Source: JADLEX01 sp964586775 (GTDB lineage Bacteria > Lernaellota > Lernaellaia > JACKCT01). From it: DNA of 30,725 nt. The stretch is from contig CAZPJD010000252.1 in assembly GCA_964586775.1 (NCBI GenBank), positions 1 to 30,725 of the forward strand. Direction: 5' to 3'. The first letter of the stretch is position 1. The number at the start of each line of letters is the position of its first letter. The translations under genes were made by a program, and so were the position numbers. The notes beneath the pieces are model-generated. The model was not told where the DNA came from and ran no database searches. It saw only the letters and a list, made by a program, of their open reading frames with translations. Below are positions 1 through 7,989 of the stretch, one piece after another.

Positions 1-20
1 TTCGAATCCCTCTCTCTCCG
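1..20 (+). tRNA. 3' end of tRNA-Ser (partial, cut by window edge)
   Basis: The first seven bases, TTCGAAT, match a T-loop. They are followed by the 3' T-stem strand (8-12, CCCTC), a seven-base acceptor 3' strand (13-19, TCTCTCC) and a G discriminator at 20. A G discriminator and an acceptor that would begin GGAGAGA are typical of bacterial tRNA-Ser. CCA is not encoded (AAC follows). The anticodon lies outside the window, so the isoacceptor is unknown and the Ser identity is inferred. Confidence 0.7.
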
Positions 21-25
21 AACGG

Positions 26-60
26 ACCCGCGACGAAGACGACGCCGCGGGTTTTGTTTT
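26..60 (+). terminator. Rho-independent terminator after the tRNA
   Basis: A seven-base-pair stem, ACCCGCG (26-32) with CGCGGGT (46-52), closes a 13-base loop. It is followed by a T-rich tract with one G (52-60). It sits between the tRNA end and the radical SAM gene at 73, so it most likely ends the tRNA transcript. Confidence 0.75.
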
Positions 61-72
61 GGGTGAAAACGC

Positions 73-1032
73 ATGAACGCCCCGCGCGCCTATCGCTACC
101 TGTTCGGGCCGATTCCCTCGCGGCGGCTGGGATACAGCCTCGGCGTCGATCTGTTCCCCACCAAGGTCTGCACGCACAACTGTCCCTATTGCGAATGTGG
201 CCCGACGCGGCAACTCGTCCTCGACCGCGCCGAGTTCGTGCCCTATGGCGACGTCGCCGCGGAGCTTCGCGCGTTCCTTCCGCACGCCGGGCTCGACTTC
301 GTCACGTTTTCGGGCAACGGCGAACCCACGCTGTATTCGCGGCTCGGCGATCTGGTGCGTCTCATCCGTTCGCGGTGCGACACGCCCGTCGCGATCATCA
401 CCAACTCCGCGCTCGTCATGCACGCCGACGTGCGCGCCGAACTCGCCCTCGCCGACGTGGTGATGCCGAGCCTCGACGCGGTCACGCAGGATGCGATGGA
501 TCGCATCAACATGGCCGATCCGTCGATCACAGCGGCGGCGATGATCGAAGGTCTCGTCGCGTTTCGCCACGAGTTTGCCGGGCGAATCGATCTCGAGATC
601 TTTTTCTGCAAGGGCCTGAACGACGACGCGGCCGAGGTCGATCTGCTCGCCGATGCGGCGCGGCGTATCGGCGCGGACCGCGTGCAGCTCAACACGGTCG
701 ACCGCCCGCCCGCGATGAAGTTCGCGCTGCCGCTTTCGCGCGCCGAAATGGACGCCATCGCGTCGCGCTTCGCGGGGCTGCCGGTCGAGGTGATCGGCCG
801 ATTCGACGCCGCCGACGCGCCGGACGCGACCGGCGACCCGCGCGCGCAGGTGCTCGCGATGATCGAGCGCCGAGCGGTGGACGAGGCCGATCTGATCCGC
901 ACGCTCGGCATCGCCGAATCCGACGCCCGCGCCGTGCTGGGCGCGCTGGTTTCCGAGGGCCGAATCCGCCGCGTCGATTTCGACGGCCGCGCGCACTACC
1001 GCCGCGAATCGGCGGCGGCGCGTGGGAAATAG
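73..1032 (+). CDS. Radical SAM protein with C-terminal winged-helix-like domain
   Basis: The 319-residue protein opens with a conserved block, FGPIPSRRLGYSLGVD, followed by CTHNCPYC. Cys33, Cys37 and Cys40 form the CxxxCxxC motif that binds the 4Fe-4S cluster of radical SAM enzymes. The N-terminal block is typical of the COG0731 group (Fe-S oxidoreductases related to the wyosine-base enzymes). Roughly residues 255-315 look like a small winged helix. The substrate is not known for this bacterial branch. The ATG at 73 is 13 bases past the terminator T-tract and has a weak GGGTG upstream. The gene appears to be a single transcription unit; the next gene starts 75 bases downstream. The radical SAM call is firm, the exact reaction unknown. 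Confidence 0.88.
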   Translation: MNAPRAYRYLFGPIPSRRLGYSLGVDLFPTKVCTHNCPYCECGPTRQLVLDRAEFVPYGDVAAELRAFLPHAGLDFVTFSGNGEPTLYSRLGDLVRLIRSRCDTPVAIITNSALVMHADVRAELALADVVMPSLDAVTQDAMDRINMADPSITAAAMIEGLVAFRHEFAGRIDLEIFFCKGLNDDAAEVDLLADAARRIGADRVQLNTVDRPPAMKFALPLSRAEMDAIASRFAGLPVEVIGRFDAADAPDATGDPRAQVLAMIERRAVDEADLIRTLGIAESDARAVLGALVSEGRIRRVDFDGRAHYRRESAAARGK

Positions 1033-1107
1033 CCCGACCCCCTTTCGCACGGGATTCCGATTTGACACTATGCGGGTGCTCGACGCACTTTCGATTCGGG
1101 GATCGCC

Positions 1108-2481
1108 ATGATCGCGAGAATTCAGCTTCGCAACTTCAAAGGATGGGCTGATACCGGCAGCGTGGACCTCGCTCCGATCACCGTCCTGTTCGGATCGAAC
1201 AACTCCGGAAAGTCGAGCCTGCTCCAATCCCTGCTCATGTTGCAGCGGACGATCCAAAGCGCGAAGCGCGAGATTGTGCTGGATTACGGGGGGCCGAATG
1301 AGCCACTGAATCTCGGACACTGGGCGGAAATGATCCACCGCCATGACGTCAGCCGGGATCTCGATGTCCAGCTCAGTTGGGACCTGCTGGAGAATGAAGC
1401 CCGACGTTTGGAGGCTTGGGGAGCGACATCTTCAAATTCGACGAGGATGGACTACGAGCTTCGCGTGTCGGCCGGTGCCGACGGGAAAGAGTACGTTCGT
1501 CGGCTCCGGTATACGCAGGGGGATCGGTCGTTTGGGCTGGAGCGAAAGAGCGAGTCGGGCAAGTACAAGGTGCTGTCGAACCCGAGACTCACGAGAAAGA
1601 AAGGGCGGGCCTGGGACCTTCCAGCGCCCATCGCGAGCCACGCCTTTCCGCAGGAAGTCCTGAACTATTTTCAGAATGCCGACTTCACGTCGGACTTCGG
1701 ATTACTCGCTCAATGGCTGTTCGGGCGCGTGTTCTATCTCGGACCCCTTCGACGACACCCGCAGCGGACGTACCAGTATTCCGGCGGCGGCGTCGTCCGG
1801 GTCGGCGACGCGGGGGAGGACGCGATCAACGCCCTGCTCGCGGTCATCAACACGCCCGGCTACGAAAAAAGGACCGAGAAACGAAATCACACCTTGGTTG
1901 GGCAAACGCAGCGGTCGTTGCGGGAACTCGGCGTCGTGAACGAGCTGAGTCTCGAACGCATCGGTGAAAGCCAACTCTGGCAACTGCGGGTTCGCACCCC
2001 CGGAGCCACATCGGACGTCGTGGTCACCGATGTTGGATTCGGGATTTCGCAGGTCCTCCCCATCGTCGTGCAGGCATTCCTCGCGCCTCCCGGCTCGACC
2101 GTGCTGATCGAGCAACCTGAACTGCACCTCCACCCGGCCGTTCAGGCGAATCTCGTCGATCTGTTCATCGCCGCGAATCGGTCCAACGGCGTGCAGTTCG
2201 TTTTGGAGAGCCACAGCGAGCACCTGCTGAGACGGCTGCAACAGCGTATTGCGGAAGAAAAGATTTCCGAGGCCGATGCCGCCGTCTATTTCATTTCGAT
2301 GTCGCGGGGGACGTCCCGCATCGAACGGCTGAAAACGGATACTTACGGCGTCATTTCCAATTGGCCCGAGCACTTCTTCGGCGATATCGACAGCGACTAC
2401 GAAGCCATGACCATGGCGAGAATGCGTCGAAAGAACGGCACGGGCACACAGGTCGGCGGCGTCGTTCGCGAGAAGCGTTGA
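1108..2481 (+). CDS. AAA/ABC-type ATPase of the DUF3696 group, first gene of ATPase-PIN-RNA ligase cassette
   Basis: This 457-residue protein has an ABC/SMC-like ATPase head. The Walker A is GSNNSGKSS at residues 29-37. An ABC-signature-like region, TDVGFGISQVLPI, lies at 307-319 and the Walker B, TVLIEQPELHLHP, at 331-343, followed by SHSEHLLRRL around 369-377. LGPLRRHPQRTY (about 211-222) and the C-terminal WPEHFFGDID block (419-428) resemble proteins carrying DUF3696. Related ATPases (AAA_15/AAA_21, OLD-like, PARIS AriA-like) often act as sensors or regulators of a partner nuclease in phage defence. GGGGA lies 5 bases before the ATG. A TTGACA hexamer at 1062-1067 may be a -35 box, but no good -10 follows. 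The PIN gene starts 4 bases after the stop. Base composition looks less GC-rich than the flanking genes, which would fit transfer. Confidence 0.9.
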   Translation: MIARIQLRNFKGWADTGSVDLAPITVLFGSNNSGKSSLLQSLLMLQRTIQSAKREIVLDYGGPNEPLNLGHWAEMIHRHDVSRDLDVQLSWDLLENEARRLEAWGATSSNSTRMDYELRVSAGADGKEYVRRLRYTQGDRSFGLERKSESGKYKVLSNPRLTRKKGRAWDLPAPIASHAFPQEVLNYFQNADFTSDFGLLAQWLFGRVFYLGPLRRHPQRTYQYSGGGVVRVGDAGEDAINALLAVINTPGYEKRTEKRNHTLVGQTQRSLRELGVVNELSLERIGESQLWQLRVRTPGATSDVVVTDVGFGISQVLPIVVQAFLAPPGSTVLIEQPELHLHPAVQANLVDLFIAANRSNGVQFVLESHSEHLLRRLQQRIAEEKISEADAAVYFISMSRGTSRIERLKTDTYGVISNWPEHFFGDIDSDYEAMTMARMRRKNGTGTQVGGVVREKR

Positions 2482-2485
2482 CGCC

Positions 2486-3016
2486 ATGTCGCCCAAAGTC
2501 GTCGATACCAATGTCTGGATCGTCTGCGGTTCGCTCGAGCCGACGGGCGATGCGTGCGAGACCGCTTGTCGGGATCTGGTCCGCGGACTGGACGTGACCG
2601 GAACCGACACCATGGTCGTCGATACCGACTACCGGATATTTGGGGAGTATAGAAAGCATCTCAGCGACCAGAGCTGGGCGAAGCACATTCTCAATCGCAT
2701 CGAACAGCAGGCGCACTACGATTCGGTCGCGATCGAGGAAGCCGGCGATTCCTCGGCGTGGGGAGGGAGACCCGGCACCTGGTATCGCGAGCTGCCGAAG
2801 GATCCCGCGCTTTCCAAACTCGATCCTTCCGATCGAAAGTTCGCGGCCGTCGCCATTGGTCACCCAGGTCGACCACCGATTGTCTATGCGCGGGATGCAA
2901 GAGATTGGGAACAGGTGCGCGCGCCGTTGAAATCGCTCGGAATTGCACTCCAATGGATTTGCCCAACGCCCGCGCGCGTCGCTCGTCACGGTTCGCGGAA
3001 ACGGCGGAAGCCATGA
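2486..3016 (+). CDS. PIN-domain-like putative ribonuclease
   Basis: The 176-residue protein begins KVVDTNVWIV, the usual first strand of a PIN domain, with Asp7 as the first metal ligand. Candidate further acidic ligands are Asp46/Asp48 and Glu54 (VVDTDYRIFGEY), Asp116 (DPSDRKFAAVA) and Asp137/Asp140 (ARDARDWE). The order D...E...D...D and the DRKFAAVA helix fit PIN nucleases, which usually cut RNA using two metal ions. It is longer than VapC toxins (about 130 residues) and ends in a basic tail (RKRRKP). It starts 4 bases after the ATPase stop, and its TGA overlaps the ligase ATG (ATGA at 3013-3016), so the three genes are probably translated together. No VapB-like antitoxin is adjacent. I infer an RNase role; the target is unknown. 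Confidence 0.8.
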   Translation: MSPKVVDTNVWIVCGSLEPTGDACETACRDLVRGLDVTGTDTMVVDTDYRIFGEYRKHLSDQSWAKHILNRIEQQAHYDSVAIEEAGDSSAWGGRPGTWYRELPKDPALSKLDPSDRKFAAVAIGHPGRPPIVYARDARDWEQVRAPLKSLGIALQWICPTPARVARHGSRKRRKP

Positions 3017-3702
3017 CCGGCGACTTCGTCAAATTCCCTTCGACCCCGCATCTCATGTCGTACGGGTCCGTATCGCGCGAAGACAAGTGTTTGACGCGCG
3101 AAGAGTCGGAGCCGTTCTTTGCCCGCCCCGTCCACGTCGAGGAGAAAATTGACGGAGCCAATGTGGGAATTTCGGTCGATCCCTCGGGCCGAATCTTGGC
3201 GCAGAACCGTGGAGATTTCTTAAGGGAGCCCTGTCCCGCACAGTTTCGTCCACTGCCTTCGTGGTTGAGTCGCCGGGCTGAAGCTCTCAAGCGCGTGTTG
3301 GGAATACGGTACATCCTGTTCGGTGAATGGTGCTATGCGAGGCACACGGTTGCTTATGCGCGCCTCCCCGATCTCTTTCTCGCATTCGACGTGTTCGACC
3401 GGGAGGATGGTCGATTCCTCAGCGTGGATTGCCGCCACGCCCTCGTCCGAAGCTGCGACGTCGCCGAGGTGCCGCTTCTTCATGTCGGTCAGATTGACAA
3501 GCGGGATTTCGACGAACTGATGACGTCCAACTCGCGATTCGGCGACTCTTTGCGAGAGGGATTGTATTTTCGCATCTGCGACGATCGCTACACGACCCAT
3601 CGAGCCAAGGTCGTACGCCCGGGATTCCTTTCCTCCGACGAAACCCACTGGCGGACGCGTCGCGTTGAGAGAAACCTGGTGGCGGCGCCGACCGAAACAT
3701 GA
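3013..3702 (+). CDS. Rnl2-type RNA ligase
   Basis: The start at 3013 was chosen because its ATG overlaps the PIN stop codon (ATGA); the open frame extends further upstream but would run inside the PIN gene. The 229-residue product shows the nucleotidyltransferase motifs of RNA ligases. Motif I is EEKIDGANVGI with Lys45 as the expected adenylated residue. NRG follows at 65-67, then GEWCY (motif IIIa, 104-108), FLAFDVF (motif III, 122-128), EGLYFRI (motif IV, 182-188) and HRAKVVRPGF (motif V, Lys199). The length covers the catalytic domain only, without the extra C-terminal domain of T4 Rnl2. The family seals RNA 3'-OH/5'-phosphate ends through AMP intermediates. Pairing with a PIN nuclease suggests cutting and resealing of RNA within one system (inference). 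A 7-bp hairpin follows at 3707-3730. Confidence 0.88.
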   Translation: MTGDFVKFPSTPHLMSYGSVSREDKCLTREESEPFFARPVHVEEKIDGANVGISVDPSGRILAQNRGDFLREPCPAQFRPLPSWLSRRAEALKRVLGIRYILFGEWCYARHTVAYARLPDLFLAFDVFDREDGRFLSVDCRHALVRSCDVAEVPLLHVGQIDKRDFDELMTSNSRFGDSLREGLYFRICDDRYTTHRAKVVRPGFLSSDETHWRTRRVERNLVAAPTET

Positions 3703-3706
3703 CGCC

Positions 3707-3730
3707 CGTTCCCTTTGCGTTTTGGGAACG
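3707..3730 (+). terminator. Hairpin after the RNA ligase gene, possible transcript end
   Basis: CGTTCCC (3707-3713) can pair with GGGAACG (3724-3730) around a 10-base T-rich loop, just after the ligase stop. No T-run follows on the plus strand, so it is at best a weak or factor-dependent terminator. Confidence 0.3.
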
Positions 3731-3792
3731 CGTCTGTTAAACGGGGGCCGTTCGCGCGTCCCGTCGGGCGCGCGGTCGCGTCTGGGGATCCG

Positions 3793-5487
3793 ATGACCTC
3801 GTTTTTCGTTTCCACGCCATGCCGTGCGTCGCGACGGATTTCCCTCGCGGCGGTCGCGGCGTCGCTCGCTCTCGCGTCGCTCGCACATGCCGAGAACTGG
3901 GTCGGCTACTACGAGATCCGTCAGGACGGCCGTCTGATCGGCGCGGAGCGCATCGACTTCGACGACGCGGCGGACGGCTCGTACACCGTGCGCACCAACG
4001 GCACGCTCAAGCAGGGCGAAGGCAAGGACGAGACGACGTTCAGCAACCTGTCGGAGCTGCGCGCCCGCGCGGGCGGCGAGTTTCAGGACTATCAGCGCGA
4101 GGTGACGGTCAACAAACTGCCGCGCAAGCTCGCCATGCAGTACGACGGCTATCGCTTCGTCGTGCAGGTTGCGGTGGGCAAGGGCGCGCAGGAATACAAA
4201 ATCCCCGCGCCGTCCACGTCGGTGGTGACGGATCTGGGCATCTACGGCCACCTGCAACTGCTCGTGCGCACGGCGATCCGCGACAGCCGCCTCGGCCGCG
4301 AGATCCCGATCGTCAACCCGGGCGAGCTGACCAAGGCCACGGCGGTGGTGGACGACCGCGGAGCCGACTCGGTGAAAACCGCGAAGGGATATTTCGCGTC
4401 GCGCCGACTTTTTGTGGACATGGGCTCGGTCGGCGCGAACGTGTGGACCGACACGCCCGGGCGCATGATCCGCGCCGAGATCCCGGCGATCGGCGTGACG
4501 GTGGAATTGCAGAATTTCACCGGACCGCGCGCCACCGAGGCCGCGCCGTTGCGCGCGAAATCGGAGCGCGTGGACCGCGCCGACGCACCGTTTCCCATCA
4601 AGCCAAGACCGGGCTCGGACGACACCGCGATGCTTCACGGCGTGGTGCGTCGCCCGCGCGGCGTGACCGGACGCCTGCCCGCCGTGATCTTTCTGTCCGA
4701 CGTTGGCCCGCAGAGCGCCGACGGCGTCGACCCCGTCACCAAGCTCGACACGCGCACGGGGGACCTGTGCGACGCGATCGCCGAGGGCGGTTTCGCGGTG
4801 ATGTCGTGGGACGACCGGGGCGTGGACCGCTCCCCCGGCGACGTGGCCCAGACGACCCTCGATACGCAGGTCGCCGACGCCCGCGCGGCCCTGCGCTGGC
4901 TGGTGGCGCGCGACGATATCGATCCCGCGCGCGTCGCGCTGGTGAGCCTCGGCGAAGGCGGCAACGTGGCGTGGCGCGTGGCCGCGGCGGAACCCGGCGT
5001 GAAGGCCGTCGTCGCCCTTGCGCCCGCGCCGGTTTCGATGGCGAAGCTCGCCGAGGAACAGGCTCGTCGTCGGCTCTCGGCCGCGGCGGACTTCGAGGCC
5101 GAGGATCTGGACGAGCATCCGGTGATGGTCGCGCTTAAAAAGGCTCGCACGACGAACGAGGAATTCACGGTGATCGGCAATCGGCCGACCTATCTCGACG
5201 TCTTTCGCCAATGGGACCGACTCGACCCGGCGGCCGACCTCGCGGCCGTCAAGGTTCCCGTTCTGCAGGTGCTGATGGGTCGCGACGAGCAGGTCTTTCC
5301 GGAGCTCTCGGACGCGTTCGTGAAAAAGGCCGGATCGAAATCGAACTATACCGTCAAGCGCTTCGACGCCCTCGACCACTTCCTCGTGCGCGGGCGCGGC
5401 ACGATCGGCTCGTATTCCGATCCCGACCGCCGCATCGATCCCGAGGCGGTGGCCTACATCGTGCGCTGGCTCTCGACGGGCATGTGA
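3793..5487 (+). CDS. Secreted alpha/beta-hydrolase-fold protein with a replaced nucleophile
   Basis: I chose the ATG at 3793, which has GGGGAT just upstream and opens a clear Sec signal peptide: basic start, the hydrophobic stretch SLAAVAASLALASLAHA, and a likely cut after AHA. The open frame starts 26 codons earlier without such features. The mature N-terminal third is beta-rich and resembles no family I can name. The C-terminal half is an alpha/beta hydrolase fold: AVIFLSD, SWDDRG, an Asp in LMGRDEQVF and a His in DALDHF fit the fold and the acid and base positions. The nucleophile elbow, normally GHSxGG, reads SLGEGG, so the catalytic Ser position is Gly. The protein may therefore be a non-hydrolytic or binding member of the fold. 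It is probably periplasmic or exported. Confidence 0.8.
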   Translation: MTSFFVSTPCRASRRISLAAVAASLALASLAHAENWVGYYEIRQDGRLIGAERIDFDDAADGSYTVRTNGTLKQGEGKDETTFSNLSELRARAGGEFQDYQREVTVNKLPRKLAMQYDGYRFVVQVAVGKGAQEYKIPAPSTSVVTDLGIYGHLQLLVRTAIRDSRLGREIPIVNPGELTKATAVVDDRGADSVKTAKGYFASRRLFVDMGSVGANVWTDTPGRMIRAEIPAIGVTVELQNFTGPRATEAAPLRAKSERVDRADAPFPIKPRPGSDDTAMLHGVVRRPRGVTGRLPAVIFLSDVGPQSADGVDPVTKLDTRTGDLCDAIAEGGFAVMSWDDRGVDRSPGDVAQTTLDTQVADARAALRWLVARDDIDPARVALVSLGEGGNVAWRVAAAEPGVKAVVALAPAPVSMAKLAEEQARRRLSAAADFEAEDLDEHPVMVALKKARTTNEEFTVIGNRPTYLDVFRQWDRLDPAADLAAVKVPVLQVLMGRDEQVFPELSDAFVKKAGSKSNYTVKRFDALDHFLVRGRGTIGSYSDPDRRIDPEAVAYIVRWLSTGM

Positions 5488-5519
5488 GCGGCGCGGTCCG
5501 CGCGAGAAAGGACGTATTC

Positions 5520-6560
5520 GTGGGTATTCGTCAGGTCCCGGTGGCATCGCTCGAAGACGGAATGTTCTGCGATTCGGTTTACGCCGTGCGTCGCAAGCAA
5601 CTCGCTACCGCCAAAACTGGCAAACCGTATCTGAACCTCACGCTCGCCGATCGCACGGGCGACATCGTCGCGCGCATCTTTCGCAACGCCGACTACTTTT
5701 CACAGCTCTTCTCCGAGGGCGACTTCGTCTACGTTCAGGCCAAAGTCCAATCGTACGAGGGCAAGCTGCAACTCGTGATCGACGCGCTCGAGCGCATCGC
5801 TCCCGGCGAGGTGAACGCCGAGGACTTTCTGCCCGCGGGCCGCGTGCCGCCCGAAGTTCTCAAAACGCACCTTCGCGCGATCCTGGAGTCGATCGAGGGC
5901 GAACACGTCCGACGTCTGTGCCTGATGGCGATGTTCGAAACGCCCGAGGGCGAGGCGTTTTGCCGCGCGCCCGCCGCGCAAAACATGCACCACGCGCACC
6001 TCTATGGCCTGCTGGAGCATACCGTTTCGGTACTGCTGATGCTCGACATGGTGAGCCGCCACTACACACACGTGAACCGCGACATCCTGCTGGCGGGCGG
6101 GCTCTTCCACGATTTCGGCAAGGTCTACGAACTCGAGTACGCGCGTTCATTCGGCTACACCGATCGCGGGCGGTTGGTGCCGCACCTTATCATCGGCGTG
6201 CAGCTTCTCGGCGAGTGGTGCGCGCGCGTCCCCGACTTTCCCGCCGAGGCCAAGATCCAGATCGAGCACATCATCCTCGCGCACCATGGCACGCGCGAGT
6301 TCGGCTCGCCGGTCATCCCCGCCACGGTCGAGGCGCAGATCATTCACCAGATCGACGATCTGGACGCCAAGGTGTGGGCGATCCTGAATCATATCGAAAA
6401 GGCCGGCCCCGACGCGCAGTGGACCGACCGGCACGGGCTGCTCGGCACGTACCTGCGTCGCACCTCGACTGCCGCGTCCGACCTGTACGGATTCCACCTG
6501 CCCGGCGAATCGGGGGCCGAGCCCGCTCCCGCGCAAAAGTCGCTCTTCGGAAAAAAATAG
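5520..6560 (+). CDS. yhaM: YhaM-family 3'-5' exoribonuclease (OB fold plus HD domain)
   Basis: The GTG at 5520 is preferred because GAGAAAGGA lies about 8 bases upstream; the longer open frame runs into the previous gene. The 346-residue product has an N-terminal OB-fold region (about 15-95, with KTGKPYLNLTLADRTGDIVARIF) and an HD phosphohydrolase-like domain: EHT around His167, FHDFGK with His197 and Asp198, then IILAHHGTREFGSP. This order is typical of YhaM/CBF1-type 3'-5' exonucleases (about 310-350 residues), which degrade RNA and sometimes DNA using metal ions. The HAD gene starts directly after the stop with no gap, so the two are probably co-transcribed. Confidence 0.88.
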   Translation: MGIRQVPVASLEDGMFCDSVYAVRRKQLATAKTGKPYLNLTLADRTGDIVARIFRNADYFSQLFSEGDFVYVQAKVQSYEGKLQLVIDALERIAPGEVNAEDFLPAGRVPPEVLKTHLRAILESIEGEHVRRLCLMAMFETPEGEAFCRAPAAQNMHHAHLYGLLEHTVSVLLMLDMVSRHYTHVNRDILLAGGLFHDFGKVYELEYARSFGYTDRGRLVPHLIIGVQLLGEWCARVPDFPAEAKIQIEHIILAHHGTREFGSPVIPATVEAQIIHQIDDLDAKVWAILNHIEKAGPDAQWTDRHGLLGTYLRRTSTAASDLYGFHLPGESGAEPAPAQKSLFGKK

Positions 6561-7265
6561 ATGGGCGTCGCGATCTTCGACGTCGATCGCACGCTCCTCG
6601 ACGGCATGGCCGGGTACTACTTCTGGCAATTTCTATGGCGACGCCGCCACCTGCTGCCGCGAGGGCGGTGGGAGACGGTGAAAAGCTACATCCTCTATCG
6701 CACGAAAATCCGCCCCGAATCGGTGATGGTGGAGGCGGGCGTCACGGGGCTCGCGGGGCTCTCGCCCGCGCACGTCGACGGTTGGGCCGAGACGTGCGTG
6801 GAAGAGATGGTCTGGCCGAAGGTCTACACCGAGGCGCTCGAGGCTATTGCCCGCCACCGCGCGCAAGGCGATTTTGTGGTGCTCGCCTCGGGATCGGCGC
6901 GGGCCATCGTCGCCGCGCTGGCCCGGCGTAGCGGCGCGCACGACATCGTCTCGACCGAGGCCGAAATCGACGAGCGAGGGCGCTATCGCCCCATCGCGCG
7001 ACGGCCGCTGTGCTATGCCGAGGGAAAGACGACGCTCGTCGAGGACCTGCTTGCCCGAGAGGGCCATGCGATCGCCGAGGCGACGTTTTATACGGATAAC
7101 TACCCCGATCTGACGCTGCTCGAGCGCGTCGCGCACCCCGTGGCCGTCAATCCCGACGACGCGCTGCGCGCCATCGCCGTGTCGCGTGGATGGCCGATCC
7201 TGCGCTGGCATCGAGCCGTCACGGGCGAGGGCACCGGCACCGCCTGGCCGCTGAAGGGGGAGTGA
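6561..7265 (+). CDS. HAD superfamily subfamily IB phosphatase
   Basis: The 234-residue protein starts with the HAD motif I, FDVDRTLLDG, where Asp7 is the expected nucleophile and Asp9 the acid/base. Motif II is the Ser in LASGSARAIV and motif III the Lys in AEGKTTLVEDL. Motif IV is in FYTDNYPDLTLLERV, followed by VAVNPDDAL, common in subfamily IB enzymes related to SerB and CicA. The helical cap after motif I contains hydrophobic, membrane-friendly segments (GYYFWQFLW, SYILYRTKI). It is predicted to remove phosphate from a small molecule, identity unknown. The ATG begins at the base after the yhaM stop. The end faces the convergent higA gene with a 12-base gap. Confidence 0.85.
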   Translation: MGVAIFDVDRTLLDGMAGYYFWQFLWRRRHLLPRGRWETVKSYILYRTKIRPESVMVEAGVTGLAGLSPAHVDGWAETCVEEMVWPKVYTEALEAIARHRAQGDFVVLASGSARAIVAALARRSGAHDIVSTEAEIDERGRYRPIARRPLCYAEGKTTLVEDLLAREGHAIAEATFYTDNYPDLTLLERVAHPVAVNPDDALRAIAVSRGWPILRWHRAVTGEGTGTAWPLKGE

Positions 7266-7277
7266 ATTACCGGACCG

Positions 7278-7637
7278 TCAGGACGCTTCAACGCGGGAGC
7301 GCCGAACCTGCGACGTCGATCGCGAAGGTGTCCCCAGTTTGATCGGCCGAAATTCGATCTGCAACCGGGTTCCAAGCGCCGAGGCGATGCGCCTGAGCAT
7401 GCGGATGGAGTATCCACTGTATTCGGGATTCTCCATTCGCGCGATGACGGACTGCGAAGTTCCGATACGATCGGCGAGTTCCTTCTGAGACAGTCCGGCT
7501 CGACGACGGATTTTCAGGAGTTTGATCGCCAGATCGACCTTCTCCTTTTCCTCCTCGAATACCGCCGCGAATGCGGGGTCGCGTAGCTCGCCGGCGAGAT
7601 ACTCCCGAAAGTCATCGCTTCGCTTGGGCTTTTTCAT
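7278..7637 (-). CDS. higA: XRE-family antitoxin, HigA-like
   Basis: This 119-residue protein contains an HTH_3/XRE DNA-binding domain at about residues 38-95: LLKIRRRAGLSQKELADRIGTSQSVIARMEN. An N-terminal extension (residues 1-35) may contact the toxin. Its ATG lies 26 bases inside the end of the toxin gene and has GGAGAGGG upstream, so translation is coupled. Toxin-first order is typical of higBA pairs. It most likely neutralises the adjacent toxin and represses the shared promoter at 7990-8018, where a perfect palindrome overlaps the -10 box. Confidence 0.88.
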   Translation of the reverse strand: MKKPKRSDDFREYLAGELRDPAFAAVFEEEKEKVDLAIKLLKIRRRAGLSQKELADRIGTSQSVIARMENPEYSGYSIRMLRRIASALGTRLQIEFRPIKLGTPSRSTSQVRRSRVEAS

Positions 7638-7983
7638 CGTCCCTCTCCAGAAAACGGCTCAGCCGCTTTTCGGCCGTCTGGATTTCTCCGGGCGGCGTCT
7701 TTTGCGTCTTCTTCATGAAGCCGTGGAGCAGCACAATTCGACGCTCGGCGACCACGCTGTAGAAGACACGGTAAATGTTCCCGGCGAAACCGACACGAAG
7801 CTCGCGGAGCTTGCGGCTTCCCGCGATCGCCTTCGTAAACGGATCGGGAAGGAATCCTTCCTCGCCCAATCGCTCGATCGCCCGAAGCAGCCGGGCCTTC
7901 GCGCGTATGTCCGGCAGGTCGTTCAGGAACTCCCGAACAGGGATACGGCCGCCATCCGAGACGAAAAAGGCGATCTGATACAC
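7612..7983 (-). CDS. higB: RelE/HigB-type toxin (phage Gp49-like family)
   Basis: The 123-residue protein has the Gp49-like/HigB pattern: YQIAFFVSDGGRIPVREFLNDLP at the N-terminus, then RKLRELRVGFAGNIYRVFYSVVAERRIVLLHGFMKKTQKTP. Members are ribosome-dependent mRNA endonucleases whose basic and aromatic residues in this C-terminal half are needed for cleavage. The start is GTG, supported by the family's usual N-terminus. There is no Shine-Dalgarno sequence. The predicted promoter places the transcription start at or next to this GTG, so the message may be leaderless. It overlaps the antitoxin gene by 26 bases. Both catalytic-region motifs look intact, so the pair is probably functional. Confidence 0.88.
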   Translation of the reverse strand: MYQIAFFVSDGGRIPVREFLNDLPDIRAKARLLRAIERLGEEGFLPDPFTKAIAGSRKLRELRVGFAGNIYRVFYSVVAERRIVLLHGFMKKTQKTPPGEIQTAEKRLSRFLERDDEKAQAKR

Positions 7984-7989
7984 GGCGGC

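Noticed and set aside
1062..1107. Sigma-70 promoter for the ATPase cassette
   Set aside because: TTGACA is present at 1062-1067, but no -10 hexamer of reasonable quality lies 16-18 bases downstream; kept only as a note.
54..1151. Plus-strand open frame overlapping the radical SAM gene
   Set aside because: Arg- and Pro-rich, no motif; the radical SAM frame has the CxxxCxxC motif and a better start.
3220..5547. A 775-residue minus-strand open frame opposite the hydrolase gene
   Set aside because: It is rich in Arg, His and Ala with no domain, typical of a GC-rich shadow frame; the plus-strand gene has a signal peptide and clear fold motifs.
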